Shown: positions 24,584-33,132, numbered from the stretch's first letter. The stretch: 50,668 nucleotides of DNA from JBBDWK01 sp040902885 (GCA_040902885.1 JBBDWK010000005.1:1-50668); one strand, 5' to 3'. Numbers and translations: made by a program. Notes: generated by a model from the sequence alone, not told the origin.

Positions 24584-25936
24584 CTATTTCTGCGCCACCA
24601 CGGGCTTCTCGAGCGGCACGGGCACGAAAGCCGTCTCGAGCTTGCCGGTCACATCGTAAACCCGCACATTCCCGTCGAAGCCGGCCGCAGCCAGCCGCTT
24701 TCCATCGGGAAAAAATTGAATCGTGTAAATGCCGCCCCTATGCCCGGAGCACTTGCCCGCCGCCTCGCCGGTTTCCAGATCGTAGATGCGCACGTCGCCC
24801 AGCGCGCTTCCCACCGCGATGTATTTTCCATCCGCGCTGACAGCGAGGCTGAGGATCGGCCCATCCTGCGGCTCGAACTTGCGGATCAGCGTGGAGTCGT
24901 CGGCAATCCGCATGGCCCGGGGCCGGTCCATCATATACAGGTAGGGCACGCGCTCCTCGCCGCCGATCACCACCCAGTCCTTCCTCGGGTGCCGCACCAC
25001 GGCGGCCAGCGGCTCCTTCAACAGGTTCACGTTTTCGACGAACCTGCCGGTTTCCGCATCGGTCAGCTTCGCCGCCCGGTCCCGGCCCACGGTCACGAGG
25101 CGCTTCCCGTCGATGCCGAACGCCGCGCCGAATACCCAATCTTCGTGATGGTCCATCTTCCGGATCTCTTTGCCGGTCTCAACATCCACAACCCGGATTG
25201 ACTTGTCCGCGGCGCCCATCGCGAGCCGCTTGCCGTCCGGCGAAAGCGCGCCGCCGAACAACGTGTCATTAGTGAGGACGAGCGAGTGCCGCTGTTTGCG
25301 CGATTCCATGTCCCAGACCTGCACTTCGCCGAAGCGGCCCGGACTGCCGCCTACCGCGGCGAGCGTTTTGCCATCGGGCGAAAACATCAGCGAATGGATG
25401 CGGTCGGATAGCCCGGGCAGCCGCGCGACCAGACCCTGACCCATCTGGTGCAGAAGAATCTCGTAATACCCGGAAACGGCGATCAGCTTTGCATCGGGCG
25501 AGATGGCGAGCGCATGAATCACCGGGGGCGCGTTGTATGCCTGGGGCGCTTGCGGCGCGTCCGCGGCGGCGGCTTCGGGAGGCGAGTCGTTCTTCGCGCC
25601 TTCGCGAATCCATGCGCGGAACAAGTCAATCTGATCGTTCGGCAGCGGGGGCGCGCCAAACGGCATTCGGGGCGTGGCCTCGCCCGTGAGGTACGAAATC
25701 AGCACGCTCTTCTCGGGACTTCCGGGAACGAAGGCCGGCCCTTTCCGGCCGCCTGCTTTTAAACCGTCAAAGGTAGTGAGAAGGAGATCGGACTGTTTGC
25801 TGGCCGGCTGGTGGCATCCCTGGCATTGGCGCATCAGGATGGGCCGGATCTGCTTGTGGTAGCTCACGGACTCCTGGGCGAAGAGCGCGGGGGCCAAAAA
25901 GACCGGTATCAGGCACAGCGCAGGTGAAAGCTTCAT
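24584..25936 (-). CDS. Secreted c-type cytochrome / WD40 beta-propeller protein
   Basis: 450 residues. A signal peptide (ending ALFAQ) is followed by a planctomycete-type cytochrome c domain with CQGCH (C38, C41, H42), the words GRKGPAFVPGSPEKS and a distal methionine candidate in RMPFG. About seven WD40 repeats follow (for example SLMFSPDGKTLAAVGG, GGALSPDGKRLAMGAADKSIRVVD, TIQFFPDGKRLAAAG). It is the first gene of the operon with the PPC and DUF1553 proteins. A periplasmic electron-carrying scaffold is inferred. I chose ATG 25936; a GTG at 25954 lies two bases behind a TATAAT box and cannot be in the transcript. Confidence 0.87.
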   Translation of the reverse strand: MKLSPALCLIPVFLAPALFAQESVSYHKQIRPILMRQCQGCHQPASKQSDLLLTTFDGLKAGGRKGPAFVPGSPEKSVLISYLTGEATPRMPFGAPPLPNDQIDLFRAWIREGAKNDSPPEAAAADAPQAPQAYNAPPVIHALAISPDAKLIAVSGYYEILLHQMGQGLVARLPGLSDRIHSLMFSPDGKTLAAVGGSPGRFGEVQVWDMESRKQRHSLVLTNDTLFGGALSPDGKRLAMGAADKSIRVVDVETGKEIRKMDHHEDWVFGAAFGIDGKRLVTVGRDRAAKLTDAETGRFVENVNLLKEPLAAVVRHPRKDWVVIGGEERVPYLYMMDRPRAMRIADDSTLIRKFEPQDGPILSLAVSADGKYIAVGSALGDVRIYDLETGEAAGKCSGHRGGIYTIQFFPDGKRLAAAGFDGNVRVYDVTGKLETAFVPVPLEKPVVAQK

Positions 25937-25956
25937 GTCTCGCGGAACTCGCACAA

Positions 25957-25962
25957 ATTATA
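25957..25962 (-). promoter_or_regulatory. -10 promoter box of the WD40-PPC-DUF1553 operon
   Basis: On the minus strand this reads TATAAT, a perfect -10, 20 bases before the ATG at 25936. No good -35 is seen at 16-18 bases. The inverted repeat at 25961-25980 overlaps the upstream edge, which suggests regulator binding. Confidence 0.5.
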
Positions 25963-25980
25963 CCGCAGCGCAGTGCGGTA
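25961..25980. promoter_or_regulatory. Operator-like inverted repeat between divergent promoters
   Basis: TACCGCA (25961-25967) and TGCGGTA (25974-25980) are perfect 7-base arms with a 6-base spacer. The left arm overlaps the minus-strand TATAAT and the right arm overlaps a plus-strand TAGAAT (25979-25984), 8 bases before the ATG at 25993. One regulator could therefore control both directions. Confidence 0.45.
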
Positions 25981-25992
25981 GAATCGCCGTAA

Positions 25993-26862
25993 ATGACCAC
26001 CATCCAATTCCTCGCCCCCATCGTTGTGGCCGCGCTAGCCGGTTCGCTCCATCTCGCGCTTGCCGATGACGCGGCGCTTCGCAAAGCGCTCACCCTGCAT
26101 GCGCCGTTCGATGGAAAGCTCGACGCCGCCTTCGCCTCCGGAGACGCACGCCTCTATTCGGCATCCACCTACAAGAGCCTGGACGACGCGAAGCCCGGCC
26201 TGCACAACGTGGATGTGGAACACGTGAAAGGCAGAGGCCGCTTCGGCGACGCCCTGCGCTTCGTGAAGAAGAACACGAAGGCGGTCTACTATCAAGCTGC
26301 CAAAAACGTGGCGTACGCCGAGCGCAACTTCGCCGGCACGGTCTCCTTCTGGCTGAGCCTGGACCCCGAGCGCGACCTGGAACCGGGCTTCTGCGACCCC
26401 GTCCAGGTGACCGACAAGGCCTACAACGACGCCGCCTTCTGGGTGGACTTTACCAAGGACGAGAAGCCGCGCCACTTCCGCCTGGGCGTCTTCGGCGATC
26501 TGAAAGCCTGGAACCCGAATAATGTGCCGCCGGATAAGAACCCGGACTTCCTGCGCCGCCTGGTGGTAGTGACCAAAACGCCCTTCGCCCGCGAGCGCTG
26601 GACGAATGTGACGTTCACCTGGACGGGACTCAACACCGAGGGCAGGCGCGGGGCGGCAAAACTGTACCTCAACGGCGAGTTGCAAGGCACGGCCGATTCC
26701 ATCGGCGAGCGCTTCACCTGGAACCCCGCACGCGCCGCCATCCGCCTGGGTGTGAACTATGTGGGGCTGTTTGACGAGCTATCCACCTTCAACCGTGAGC
26801 TCACGGCCGCCGAGGTGAAGGCGCTCTACGGGCTGAAGAACGGCGTGGCTGGACTGCGGTAG
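25993..26862 (+). CDS. Secreted LamG-like (concanavalin A-like) domain protein
   Basis: 289 residues with a signal peptide (about 1-24, ending LALA). The mature part is one LamG/ConA-like jelly roll: LHAPFDGKLDAAF at the start, GTVSFWLSLDPE, WTNVTFTWTG, AKLYLNGELQGT and the closing GLFDELSTFNRELTAAEV-type strand are family words. It probably binds carbohydrate or acts as a surface protein; no catalytic residues are evident. It is followed after 5 bases by the lipoprotein at 26868. ATG lies 8 bases after a TAGAAT -10-like box, so the mRNA may lack a leader. Confidence 0.82.
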   Translation: MTTIQFLAPIVVAALAGSLHLALADDAALRKALTLHAPFDGKLDAAFASGDARLYSASTYKSLDDAKPGLHNVDVEHVKGRGRFGDALRFVKKNTKAVYYQAAKNVAYAERNFAGTVSFWLSLDPERDLEPGFCDPVQVTDKAYNDAAFWVDFTKDEKPRHFRLGVFGDLKAWNPNNVPPDKNPDFLRRLVVVTKTPFARERWTNVTFTWTGLNTEGRRGAAKLYLNGELQGTADSIGERFTWNPARAAIRLGVNYVGLFDELSTFNRELTAAEVKALYGLKNGVAGLR

Positions 26863-26867
26863 GCGGC

Positions 26868-28007
26868 ATGGATCGCAGGGCGATCGTCCTTGTACTTCTG
26901 GCCTGGGCGGGATGCGCGGTGCGTCAGCCGGTATCTCAGAACTACCGCCTGGTCAAGCAGGATACCGGCCAGGTTCTGATTCCGCCTGGCGTTGCCGGAC
27001 CCGATATAGCGCAACGAACCTTTACGGCCGTTGCTGCCGCTGGCCGCGGTACCTGCCCGGACGCTACGGGAGCGATCCCAATTCAAGTCCGCGGGAAGCG
27101 CCTACGCGTGACGGTTACGCGGGAAACCCTGTTGAAGCAGCCAGCCGGATGGCTCGGCGCCTGGGCGGCCGACATGGAAGCGCAAGGCTGCCTCGCGCCG
27201 GGCGGCGGGCTGAACCTCGCAAATCGGATTGCCGAGTCGCTGCCGCTTGATCCCAATAGGGCGTTCCGCCTGTTGAATTGGAGCGACGGACAAAAGGGGC
27301 AGGTAGATATCGGCCCGCAAACCAGGCTTCAAGTAGTCAGCCCGATTCTGCGCGAGGGCGCTCCAATCGGCGCTCCCGTAGCCGAACCGGTTGACACGTC
27401 CGGGAACGACAAGAGCCTGACCTTGACTATAAAGTCCACAGAGAATCTGATCGGCTACGAGATAACCTGGTATGCGGTCCAGCCCAAGACCAATGGCCTT
27501 GGATTCACGATTGTTCCGCTTTCCGCCGAGCGGCACATACAAGGCAAAATGGAACGCCGCCCGCAACCGGCCGTCAATTACTTTCAATTTCCGGCGGACG
27601 CCGCGTTCTATCGGCTGTTCTATAAAACCGGCCAGACCGAGTATACAGCGCTCGTTATCGCGGCTCGCACACGCGCCGACTTGGATCGTCGTGCCAGAGC
27701 GTTGGAGACGGGTTCCGGCTCGTGCGAAATGCTGCATGACGAAGGGTGCATTGCGATTCCCAAACGCGTCGCTGTAAACCCGGTGTTGGCAGTTGACGTA
27801 AATGGAAGAGAGGTCATGGTCGCCTGGGGGGCGACAGTACGCGAGGCGATTCGGCAGGCGGGAGAACCGCAAGCGAATGCGGTGCTGCCACGGCTTGCGG
27901 TTCACAAGCTCTACAACGGACGTCCGGCTCCGGTGGAGTTCGATCGCGCCGATCCCGCGATTCTCAATTTGATCCTGACTGGACGTGAGACCATCTCGTG
28001 GAGATAG
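26868..28007 (+). CDS. Hypothetical lipoprotein, possibly GfcC/SLBB-related at the C-terminus
   Basis: 379 residues; I do not recognise the family. A short leader ends in LLAWAGC with C16 in lipoprotein position. The mature protein is mostly beta, with no membrane helix. The last 60 residues (TVREAIRQAG...LAVHKLYNGRPAPVEFDRADPAILNLILTGRETISW) have the pattern of a soluble-ligand-binding beta-grasp (SLBB) or capsule GfcC-like module, with variable name-then-value strands and a terminal gated-by-W motif. This suggests a link with polysaccharide export but is only inference. It follows the LamG gene by 5 bases and is probably co-transcribed. Confidence 0.6.
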   Translation: MDRRAIVLVLLAWAGCAVRQPVSQNYRLVKQDTGQVLIPPGVAGPDIAQRTFTAVAAAGRGTCPDATGAIPIQVRGKRLRVTVTRETLLKQPAGWLGAWAADMEAQGCLAPGGGLNLANRIAESLPLDPNRAFRLLNWSDGQKGQVDIGPQTRLQVVSPILREGAPIGAPVAEPVDTSGNDKSLTLTIKSTENLIGYEITWYAVQPKTNGLGFTIVPLSAERHIQGKMERRPQPAVNYFQFPADAAFYRLFYKTGQTEYTALVIAARTRADLDRRARALETGSGSCEMLHDEGCIAIPKRVAVNPVLAVDVNGREVMVAWGATVREAIRQAGEPQANAVLPRLAVHKLYNGRPAPVEFDRADPAILNLILTGRETISWR

Positions 28008-28054
28008 ACCGCGCATGCGGCAACGCCGTCCGTGCCGCGACTGGCTGCCATTTT

Positions 28055-28068
28055 CCCTTGTATAAGGG
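28055..28068. other. Short hairpin in the 28008-28176 spacer
   Basis: CCCTT-GTAT-AAGGG is a 5-base-pair stem with a four-base loop, 48 bases after the lipoprotein stop. No T-run follows on either strand, so it is at best a weak terminator. The rest of the 169-base spacer shows no gene; it becomes AT-rich just before 28177, where a promoter for the hydrolase gene is likely. Confidence 0.3.
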
Positions 28069-28176
28069 TCCCGCACTCTGATAGTCTGTCTTCGTCAAAC
28101 GCTTGAAGATGCCCGCCGCCCGGGTTTCTATCTCGTTGAATTATTTAACTTAGCCGAGACTTGAAGAGTAAGTAAA

Positions 28177-29526
28177 ATGCTAAATCGCGCCCAACGTTGT
28201 TTCTTGGCTCTCATTTCACGAGAGCTGACTGTCATTTGTAGCACAAAGAAGATTCCAGCGCTGGTTCTCCTGTGGTGTCTGCCAGCAGTGGTTGCCTGGG
28301 GACAAGCCGTTTCATCCGCAAGACCATGGGTCGTCGTGGGAGACTCGCTCGCCGCAGGTTTTCAGAATTTCTCGTTGGTGAGTAACCAACAGGCGAACAG
28401 TTTCGCGAACGTTGTGGCTCGCCAGGCGCGTCAGGCGATGGAACTCCCGCGCATTGCCGAGCCTGGTATTCCCAGCCCGCTGCGGTTGGGCGGCATGGCC
28501 AACCCGAGTGAACCACTGATCGTGCACAGTGCGTGCGCCGACGCACTCATTTCCGGCTCCCCGAATCCGCAATGCGGGACCGCTCCGCCTGCGTTCCCGG
28601 TCCGGGAATCCCCTATCAACCAGCCGACGAACTTAGCCGTGCCCGGCATGACGGTCAATGAGGCGCTGACCAAGGCGCCTGGCCCCCTGCCGAACCCGCC
28701 GACCGCAGTCGACGTGATGACCAATTTGATCCTGGGAATACCCGGGCCGCCGCTTGGGCTCTCAGGAACCCAGGTTGACCAGGCCATCGCGCTCAAGCCT
28801 TCTGTGGTGCTTCTTTGGATCGGCGCCAACGATATCCTGCTGGCGGGATTGAGCGGCGACTTCAGTCAGCTTACCCGTATCGACCGTTTCTATGCCTCCT
28901 TCAGAACTCTGATGCAGAGGCTGTCATCAACAGACGCCCGTCTGGTGGTGGCCAACATCCCCGACGTGACAATCATCCCGTATTTCACCTCAGCGCAAAC
29001 CCTGGCGGCGGAGACCGGACTGAGTCTCAGCACGGTCACTCGGAAGCTCGGCATGGGAGTCGGTGACTACCTCAGGCCAGGCGCCCTTTCGATCGCGATG
29101 GAGATCCTCAACAACACCCGGATGGGATCGCTTCCCGATACGTGCCCGGCCACTGTACCCGGCCTGCCGTTCACGGTGGTTCCTTGCATTCTGCGATCTC
29201 ACGAGGCCAACCGTATGCGGGTTGTGGCGGTCGCTTTCAATTTGGTGATCATACAGCAGGCATTCCAGCATCGGGCTGTCCTGATCGACACCTACTCCTT
29301 GCTCAATCATATTAAGGCGAAAGGCTATGTCGCGAACGGGCAGAAACTGAACATGAACTATCTCGGCGGTTTTTTTACACTCGACGCGATGCACCCGACC
29401 AATACCGGCCACGCGATTATTGCCAATGAGTGGATCAGGATGATAAATCACGGGCTCGGGATGAACATCCCGACGGTCTCGATCGACGCGATAGCGAAAG
29501 CCGATCCGCTGGTTTTCCCGAAGTGA
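28177..29526 (+). CDS. SGNH/GDSL-family hydrolase (esterase/lipase-like), secreted
   Basis: 449 residues. A long N-terminal leader is followed by a hydrophobic core (ALVLLWCLPAVVA, to about residue 43). Block I is VVVGDSLAAGF with S57 as nucleophile, block III is GANDIL (N218), and block V is DAMHPTNTGH with D403 and H406. These are the catalytic elements of SGNH hydrolases, which cleave esters of lipids or carbohydrates. The chain is longer than the usual 200-250 residues because of an insert rich in Pro and Asn between blocks I and III. The long n-region leaves the start slightly uncertain. Confidence 0.88.
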   Translation: MLNRAQRCFLALISRELTVICSTKKIPALVLLWCLPAVVAWGQAVSSARPWVVVGDSLAAGFQNFSLVSNQQANSFANVVARQARQAMELPRIAEPGIPSPLRLGGMANPSEPLIVHSACADALISGSPNPQCGTAPPAFPVRESPINQPTNLAVPGMTVNEALTKAPGPLPNPPTAVDVMTNLILGIPGPPLGLSGTQVDQAIALKPSVVLLWIGANDILLAGLSGDFSQLTRIDRFYASFRTLMQRLSSTDARLVVANIPDVTIIPYFTSAQTLAAETGLSLSTVTRKLGMGVGDYLRPGALSIAMEILNNTRMGSLPDTCPATVPGLPFTVVPCILRSHEANRMRVVAVAFNLVIIQQAFQHRAVLIDTYSLLNHIKAKGYVANGQKLNMNYLGGFFTLDAMHPTNTGHAIIANEWIRMINHGLGMNIPTVSIDAIAKADPLVFPK

Positions 29527-29557
29527 TGAGAGCGTGCTCCGAGAAATTCTGCCCGGC

Positions 29558-30376
29558 TCAAACACTCATGAACGACCGCAAAAACCGCGCACCCCTCGGA
29601 ATCGCCGTCAGTTCGTCCTCGGTCCCCTCGTACACCAGGCTGACGAAGCCGTTGTAGTGTACGCCGCGCAGAATGTTGAACACGCGGTTATAGTCGATCC
29701 ATTTTTCCTGGCCCTTGTCGTCCAGGTTGTATAGCTTCGCGCGGACGAACTGCGTCAGGGGCGCCACCTGCTGAACGCTCTTGTAATAGTCCTCGTAGGT
29801 GAGGCCCGCGATCACCGGCCCGCGCGGTCCCTGCCGCCCGGCGAAATGCCCGGTGTCGAGCAGCAGCGTGAAGTTGGGGTGATTCACCGCCTTGAAAAAG
29901 GCCAGCATATCGTCGCCCGTGCTGGTGAGGCCGCTGTGGTTCTGCAGGGCGATCGGCATGCCCGCCGCCGCGCCCAGCTCCGCCGTCTTTCGCAGGGCGT
30001 CCACCCCCCGCTTGAACGCCTCCTCGCGCTTGTCCGGCGATGGCGCCGACCCCACGAAGACGCGCAGGATGGGCGCACCCAGGAACATGCCTACGTCGAT
30101 CGCCTGCTTCGCCTTCTCCAGTTCCTTGGGAATGGCTTCCGCCGATCGGCCGTACTCCGTGGTCACGCAGAAGCTCGCGATCGTCAAACCGAGGTTCAAC
30201 GCCTCGCGGCGGAGCTGCTTCAAATAGTCCGGGGCGGTCCCCTTCAGGCTGTTCATGTGAGGGTCGATTCCGTCCAGGTTCAGCGCGCGGCAGGCGTGCA
30301 TGAACTGGGTCATGTCCATCTTTCCGCTTCGGAACTGGCCGTTGTAGCTTAGGGTGAGACAGCTCAATCGCATCAT
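29558..30376 (-). CDS. Sugar phosphate isomerase/epimerase-like TIM barrel
   Basis: About 272 residues of the xylose-isomerase-like TIM-barrel (AP endonuclease 2) superfamily. Metal-ligand candidates lie on strand ends: MPIALQNHSG, LLLDTGHFAG and the last FVSLVYEGTEDE. There is no signal peptide. Members isomerise or epimerise sugars, inositols or hydroxypyruvate; the reaction is not readable here. The frame also opens at ATG 30391 and 30388; I prefer the ATG pair at 30376/30373, which follows a TATGAT -10-like box. It is convergent with the hydrolase, stop to stop about 30 bases. Confidence 0.82.
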   Translation of the reverse strand: MMRLSCLTLSYNGQFRSGKMDMTQFMHACRALNLDGIDPHMNSLKGTAPDYLKQLRREALNLGLTIASFCVTTEYGRSAEAIPKELEKAKQAIDVGMFLGAPILRVFVGSAPSPDKREEAFKRGVDALRKTAELGAAAGMPIALQNHSGLTSTGDDMLAFFKAVNHPNFTLLLDTGHFAGRQGPRGPVIAGLTYEDYYKSVQQVAPLTQFVRAKLYNLDDKGQEKWIDYNRVFNILRGVHYNGFVSLVYEGTEDELTAIPRGARFLRSFMSV

Positions 30377-30492
30377 GGTACTGCGCATCATATGCCAGCG
30401 GGCGCTCCCGGTTCAAGCGGCCCCGCAATCCGGCCAGCGATTCCGTAAAGTTGTTCTCGCGTTTTCCGTCATAATGCATGGAGGAGAACACC

Positions 30493-30852
30493 ATGCCAAA
30501 TCCCTTCGTACACGCGGAACTGAACACGACGGACGTTGACAAAGCCAAAGTCTTCTATGGAAAGCTCTTCCAATGGTCGCTCGAAGACATCCCGATGGGC
30601 GACAGCACGTATACGATGATCAACGTCGGAAAAGGAACGGGCGGCGGGATCATGAAGCAACCCATACCCGGCGCTCCCTCCGCATGGCTCGTCTATGTGG
30701 AAGTCGACGACATCGCGGCTGCCACGAAGAAGGCCCAGTCGCTGGGCGCGACTGTCATGAAGGACGTCACCGAAGTCATGGGTATGGGATGGCTGAGCAT
30801 CCTCACCGACCCGACTGGCGCCATGCTCGGCCTTTGGCAGACAAAGTCTTAA
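30493..30852 (+). CDS. VOC-family (glyoxalase/bleomycin-resistance fold) protein
   Basis: 119 residues, one VOC module of the usual length for half a glyoxalase dimer. It starts FVHAELNTTDVDKAKVFYGKLF, which is the hallmark beta-alpha unit, and ends in ILTDPTGAMLGLWQ. GGAGGAG five bases upstream fixes the ATG at 30493. Proteins of this sub-type bind small molecules or metal; no specific substrate can be assigned. Confidence 0.9.
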   Translation: MPNPFVHAELNTTDVDKAKVFYGKLFQWSLEDIPMGDSTYTMINVGKGTGGGIMKQPIPGAPSAWLVYVEVDDIAAATKKAQSLGATVMKDVTEVMGMGWLSILTDPTGAMLGLWQTKS

Positions 30853-31009
30853 GAGAAAATCCGGCTTGAGCCGAGCCTTAGCCCGGCCACCACTTCGCCG
30901 AGAAAATCCTTGAGCGGAAGCCCCTTGTAATAAGTGGCCTTGTAGGCTAGTATTTCTGTGGGTCTGTGTCGAAGCAAAAACGCGACTTATTTGAATGGGA
31001 GGGATGAAA

Positions 31010-31591
31010 ATGCGAAGGCTCATGACAATGCTCGCCATCGCTGGCGGGCTGGCTCTTCCGGGCAGCGCCACCGTCTTTACGTGGTCGGCCGATCTCGATA
31101 GTTCCCAGGAGATTCCGCCGAACCCATCAACCGCTACCGGCTCCGGCTTGGTGCGGTTTGACGATATCACGAACATATTAGACCTGCACCTGGACTGGCA
31201 GGGCCTCACCGGCGACGGGATCCAGGCGCACATTCACTGTTGCGTCGCGCCTCCTCCGGGGAACGTCGGAATCGCCCTCGACCTCTGGCTTGCATCCGAT
31301 CCGCGGCCTGCAACGGGTTCCTATGACGCAACCTACGACCTCAACCTGGTGAATCCGTTCCGAGCGGCGTTCACGGCCGCGAACGGCGGAACGACACTCA
31401 GCGCCTTCAGCGCTCTGAGGGCCGCCATGGACGCGGACCAGGGACGGTCCTACTACAACATTCATACCGCGTTGTCGCCGGGCGGTGAGATTCGTGGCAA
31501 CCTCGCACCAATTCCGGAGCCGGCCAGCGTGTTCACCCTGCTCTCCGGAGCGGCGGCCTTGCTGCTCCTGCGTCGTTTCCGCCATTCGTAA
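31010..31591 (+). CDS. CHRD-domain protein with PEP-CTERM sorting signal
   Basis: About 193 residues. A signal peptide (MRRLMTMLAIAGGLALPGSA) is followed by a CHRD domain: DLDSSQEIPPNP, HIHCC and YYNIHTALSPGGEIRG are conserved words. The C-terminus is a textbook PEP-CTERM: PEP at residue 166 or so, a hydrophobic helix (SVFTLLSGAAALLLL) and RRFRHS. Exosortase should remove this tail and hand the protein to the envelope or matrix; no exosortase gene is in the window. ATG 31010 has GGGAGGG at a good distance, so it is preferred over the ATGs at 30995 and 31004. Confidence 0.9.
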   Translation: MRRLMTMLAIAGGLALPGSATVFTWSADLDSSQEIPPNPSTATGSGLVRFDDITNILDLHLDWQGLTGDGIQAHIHCCVAPPPGNVGIALDLWLASDPRPATGSYDATYDLNLVNPFRAAFTAANGGTTLSAFSALRAAMDADQGRSYYNIHTALSPGGEIRGNLAPIPEPASVFTLLSGAAALLLLRRFRHS

Positions 31592-31630
31592 GCTTTAGCG
31601 CGTTTGTGGCGGGAGCCGATCCTTCTCGCT

Positions 31631-31654
31631 GACATGCCTAACCCGCGGCATGTC
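31631..31654. terminator. Hairpin downstream of the CHRD gene, possible terminator
   Basis: GACATGCC and GGCATGTC are perfect 8-base arms around an 8-base loop, 39 bases after the stop. There is no T-run, so intrinsic termination would be weak; an mRNA-end stabiliser is equally possible. The rest of the spacer 31592-31767 shows no gene. Confidence 0.35.
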
Positions 31655-31767
31655 GTTGCGGAGCCCTGCGTATGAAGGTCATGGTTCCCGCTACGATCTT
31701 GCGGCTTCCGATGGTCTACGGCCCTTAGCAGCGCCGGCCGGATCTCCACTGCTAAGCTGAAATTCCC

Positions 31768-32181
31768 TTGGCCGCGCCCGAAATTGTGTTCTACGACGGA
31801 GCGTGCGGGCTATGTCACCGCGCGGTGCGCTTTGCCGCCCTGCGGGACCGCGACGGCTCGCGCTTCCGGTTCGCGCCTCTTCACGGCGTTACGTTTCACG
31901 AGCGCGTGCCTCCCGAAGCACAGCCGCGCCTGCCGGACAGCATCGTCGTGCTCACCGGCGACGGCCGCCTGCTCACCCGGTCGGAAGCCATCCTGCATAT
32001 GCTGAGCCGCCTGGACGGTCTCTGGCGCGTAGTGGCGGCGCTGGGCGGGCTGGCGCCCGGGCGGCTGCGCGACGGCGCGTACGATCTGGTGGCCCGGACG
32101 CGCCAGCGGCTCTTTGCGCGTCCCGAAGGCGTCTGTCCGGTTCTGCCTCCCCATCTGCGCGACCGGTTCGAGACCCGGTGA
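31768..32181 (+). CDS. DCC-family thiol-disulfide oxidoreductase (DUF393)
   Basis: 137 residues. The N-terminus holds the family motif VFYDGACGLCHRAVRF, with the DxxCxxC cysteines about residues 12 and 15. It is a small thioredoxin-fold-like protein of unknown substrate, and the length is normal. The start is TTG at 31768; no ATG lies upstream in frame before the motif. A TAAGCT -10-like box ends 9 bases before it. It is followed 9-21 bases later by the isomerase gene. Confidence 0.85.
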   Translation: MAAPEIVFYDGACGLCHRAVRFAALRDRDGSRFRFAPLHGVTFHERVPPEAQPRLPDSIVVLTGDGRLLTRSEAILHMLSRLDGLWRVVAALGGLAPGRLRDGAYDLVARTRQRLFARPEGVCPVLPPHLRDRFETR

Positions 32182-32202
32182 TGCGTTAAAATGGCAACTC
32201 AC

Positions 32203-33078
32203 ATGAGTCAGCGTTTTCGAATCGCAGCCATTACAGACGAGTATTCTCCGGACCTCGAGATTGCCGCCCGCTCCATGCGCGAGATCGGCATGACCGGCGC
32301 CGAACTGCGCGTGGTGTTCGGAAAAAACATCATCGACCTTACGGACGAAGAGATTGACCGCGCGAAGGCAATCCTTTCGGGACACGGGCTGGAGATCATT
32401 TCCATCGCCTCGCCGCTGCTGAAGTGCGTGCTTCCGGACGCGCCGGAGGTGGATGCGCGCTTCCAGCAGGATATTTTCGCCTCGCGGCATGGGTTCGAAG
32501 ATCAGCCCCGCCTCACCGAGCGCGCCTTCGAGATCGCCAATCGCACGGGCGCGAAGATCGTTCGCGTTTTTTCCTATTGGCGGACGGTGGAGCCCGAAAA
32601 GTGCTTCGACCGCGTGGTGGCGGCGCTCCGCGGCCGGGGCGGCCNNNNNNNNNNCCGCGCCGCAACGCGAAATGTGGTTATCGGCCTGGAAAACGAGCAT
32701 GCCTGCAACATTGCCACGGCGGCGGAATCGGCGCGCGCTCTGGCGGCCGTAGATCATCCGAATATGAAGCTGGTCTGGGATCCGGCCAACGCTTACGTCT
32801 CGGGCGAGAAGCCTTACCCGGAAGGCTACCGGCTGCTGCCCGTGAACCGCATCGTACACGTACACGCCAAGGATTGCCGCCTGGACGGCCACAAGCCCAT
32901 CTGGGGCGCGCTGGGCGAGTGCGACATCGATTGGAAGGGCCAGATTCAGGCCCTCGAAACGGACGGCTACAAGGGCTGGATCAGTCTGGAAACGCACTGG
33001 CCGGGACCGGGCGGCGACAAGCACATGGCCAGCACGATTTGCGGCCGCAACTTGAAGTCGCTGGTTGCGGCGGCGTAA
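32203..33078 (+). CDS. Sugar phosphate isomerase/epimerase, interrupted by a run of Ns
   Basis: About 291 residues of the xylose-isomerase-like TIM-barrel superfamily. Metal-binding candidates are GLENEHACN, LVWDPANAYV, IVHVHAKDC and ISLETHW. Ten Ns at 32645-32654 fall in the middle; the frame is kept across them, but the true gap length is unknown, so a few residues may be wrong or missing. ATG 32203 is preferred; ATG 32191 overlaps a TAAAAT box. Its similarity to the protein at 29558 is only at fold level. Substrate unknown. Confidence 0.82.
   Translation: MSQRFRIAAITDEYSPDLEIAARSMREIGMTGAELRVVFGKNIIDLTDEEIDRAKAILSGHGLEIISIASPLLKCVLPDAPEVDARFQQDIFASRHGFEDQPRLTERAFEIANRTGAKIVRVFSYWRTVEPEKCFDRVVAALRGRGGXXXXRAATRNVVIGLENEHACNIATAAESARALAAVDHPNMKLVWDPANAYVSGEKPYPEGYRLLPVNRIVHVHAKDCRLDGHKPIWGALGECDIDWKGQIQALETDGYKGWISLETHWPGPGGDKHMASTICGRNLKSLVAAA
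32645..32654. other. Run of ten Ns (assembly gap)
   Basis: Ten undefined bases in a GC-rich stretch (GGGGCGGCC before, CCGCGCCGC after). This looks like a scaffold join; the number ten may be conventional. Confidence 0.95.
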
Positions 33079-33132
33079 ATCGCCCTTTCCCACGGAGGGT
33101 TCTTCGGTCTACAATAACTTGTCAAAGGTAAA

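Noticed and set aside
30917..30960. Sigma-54-type promoter before the PEP-CTERM gene
   Set aside because: A GG...GC pair is present, but the spacing is 8 bases, not 10, so it does not fit the -24/-12 consensus.
32645..32654. Treating the N-run as a frameshift or pseudogene signal
   Set aside because: The isomerase frame and motifs continue on both sides; the Ns are an assembly gap of unknown length.
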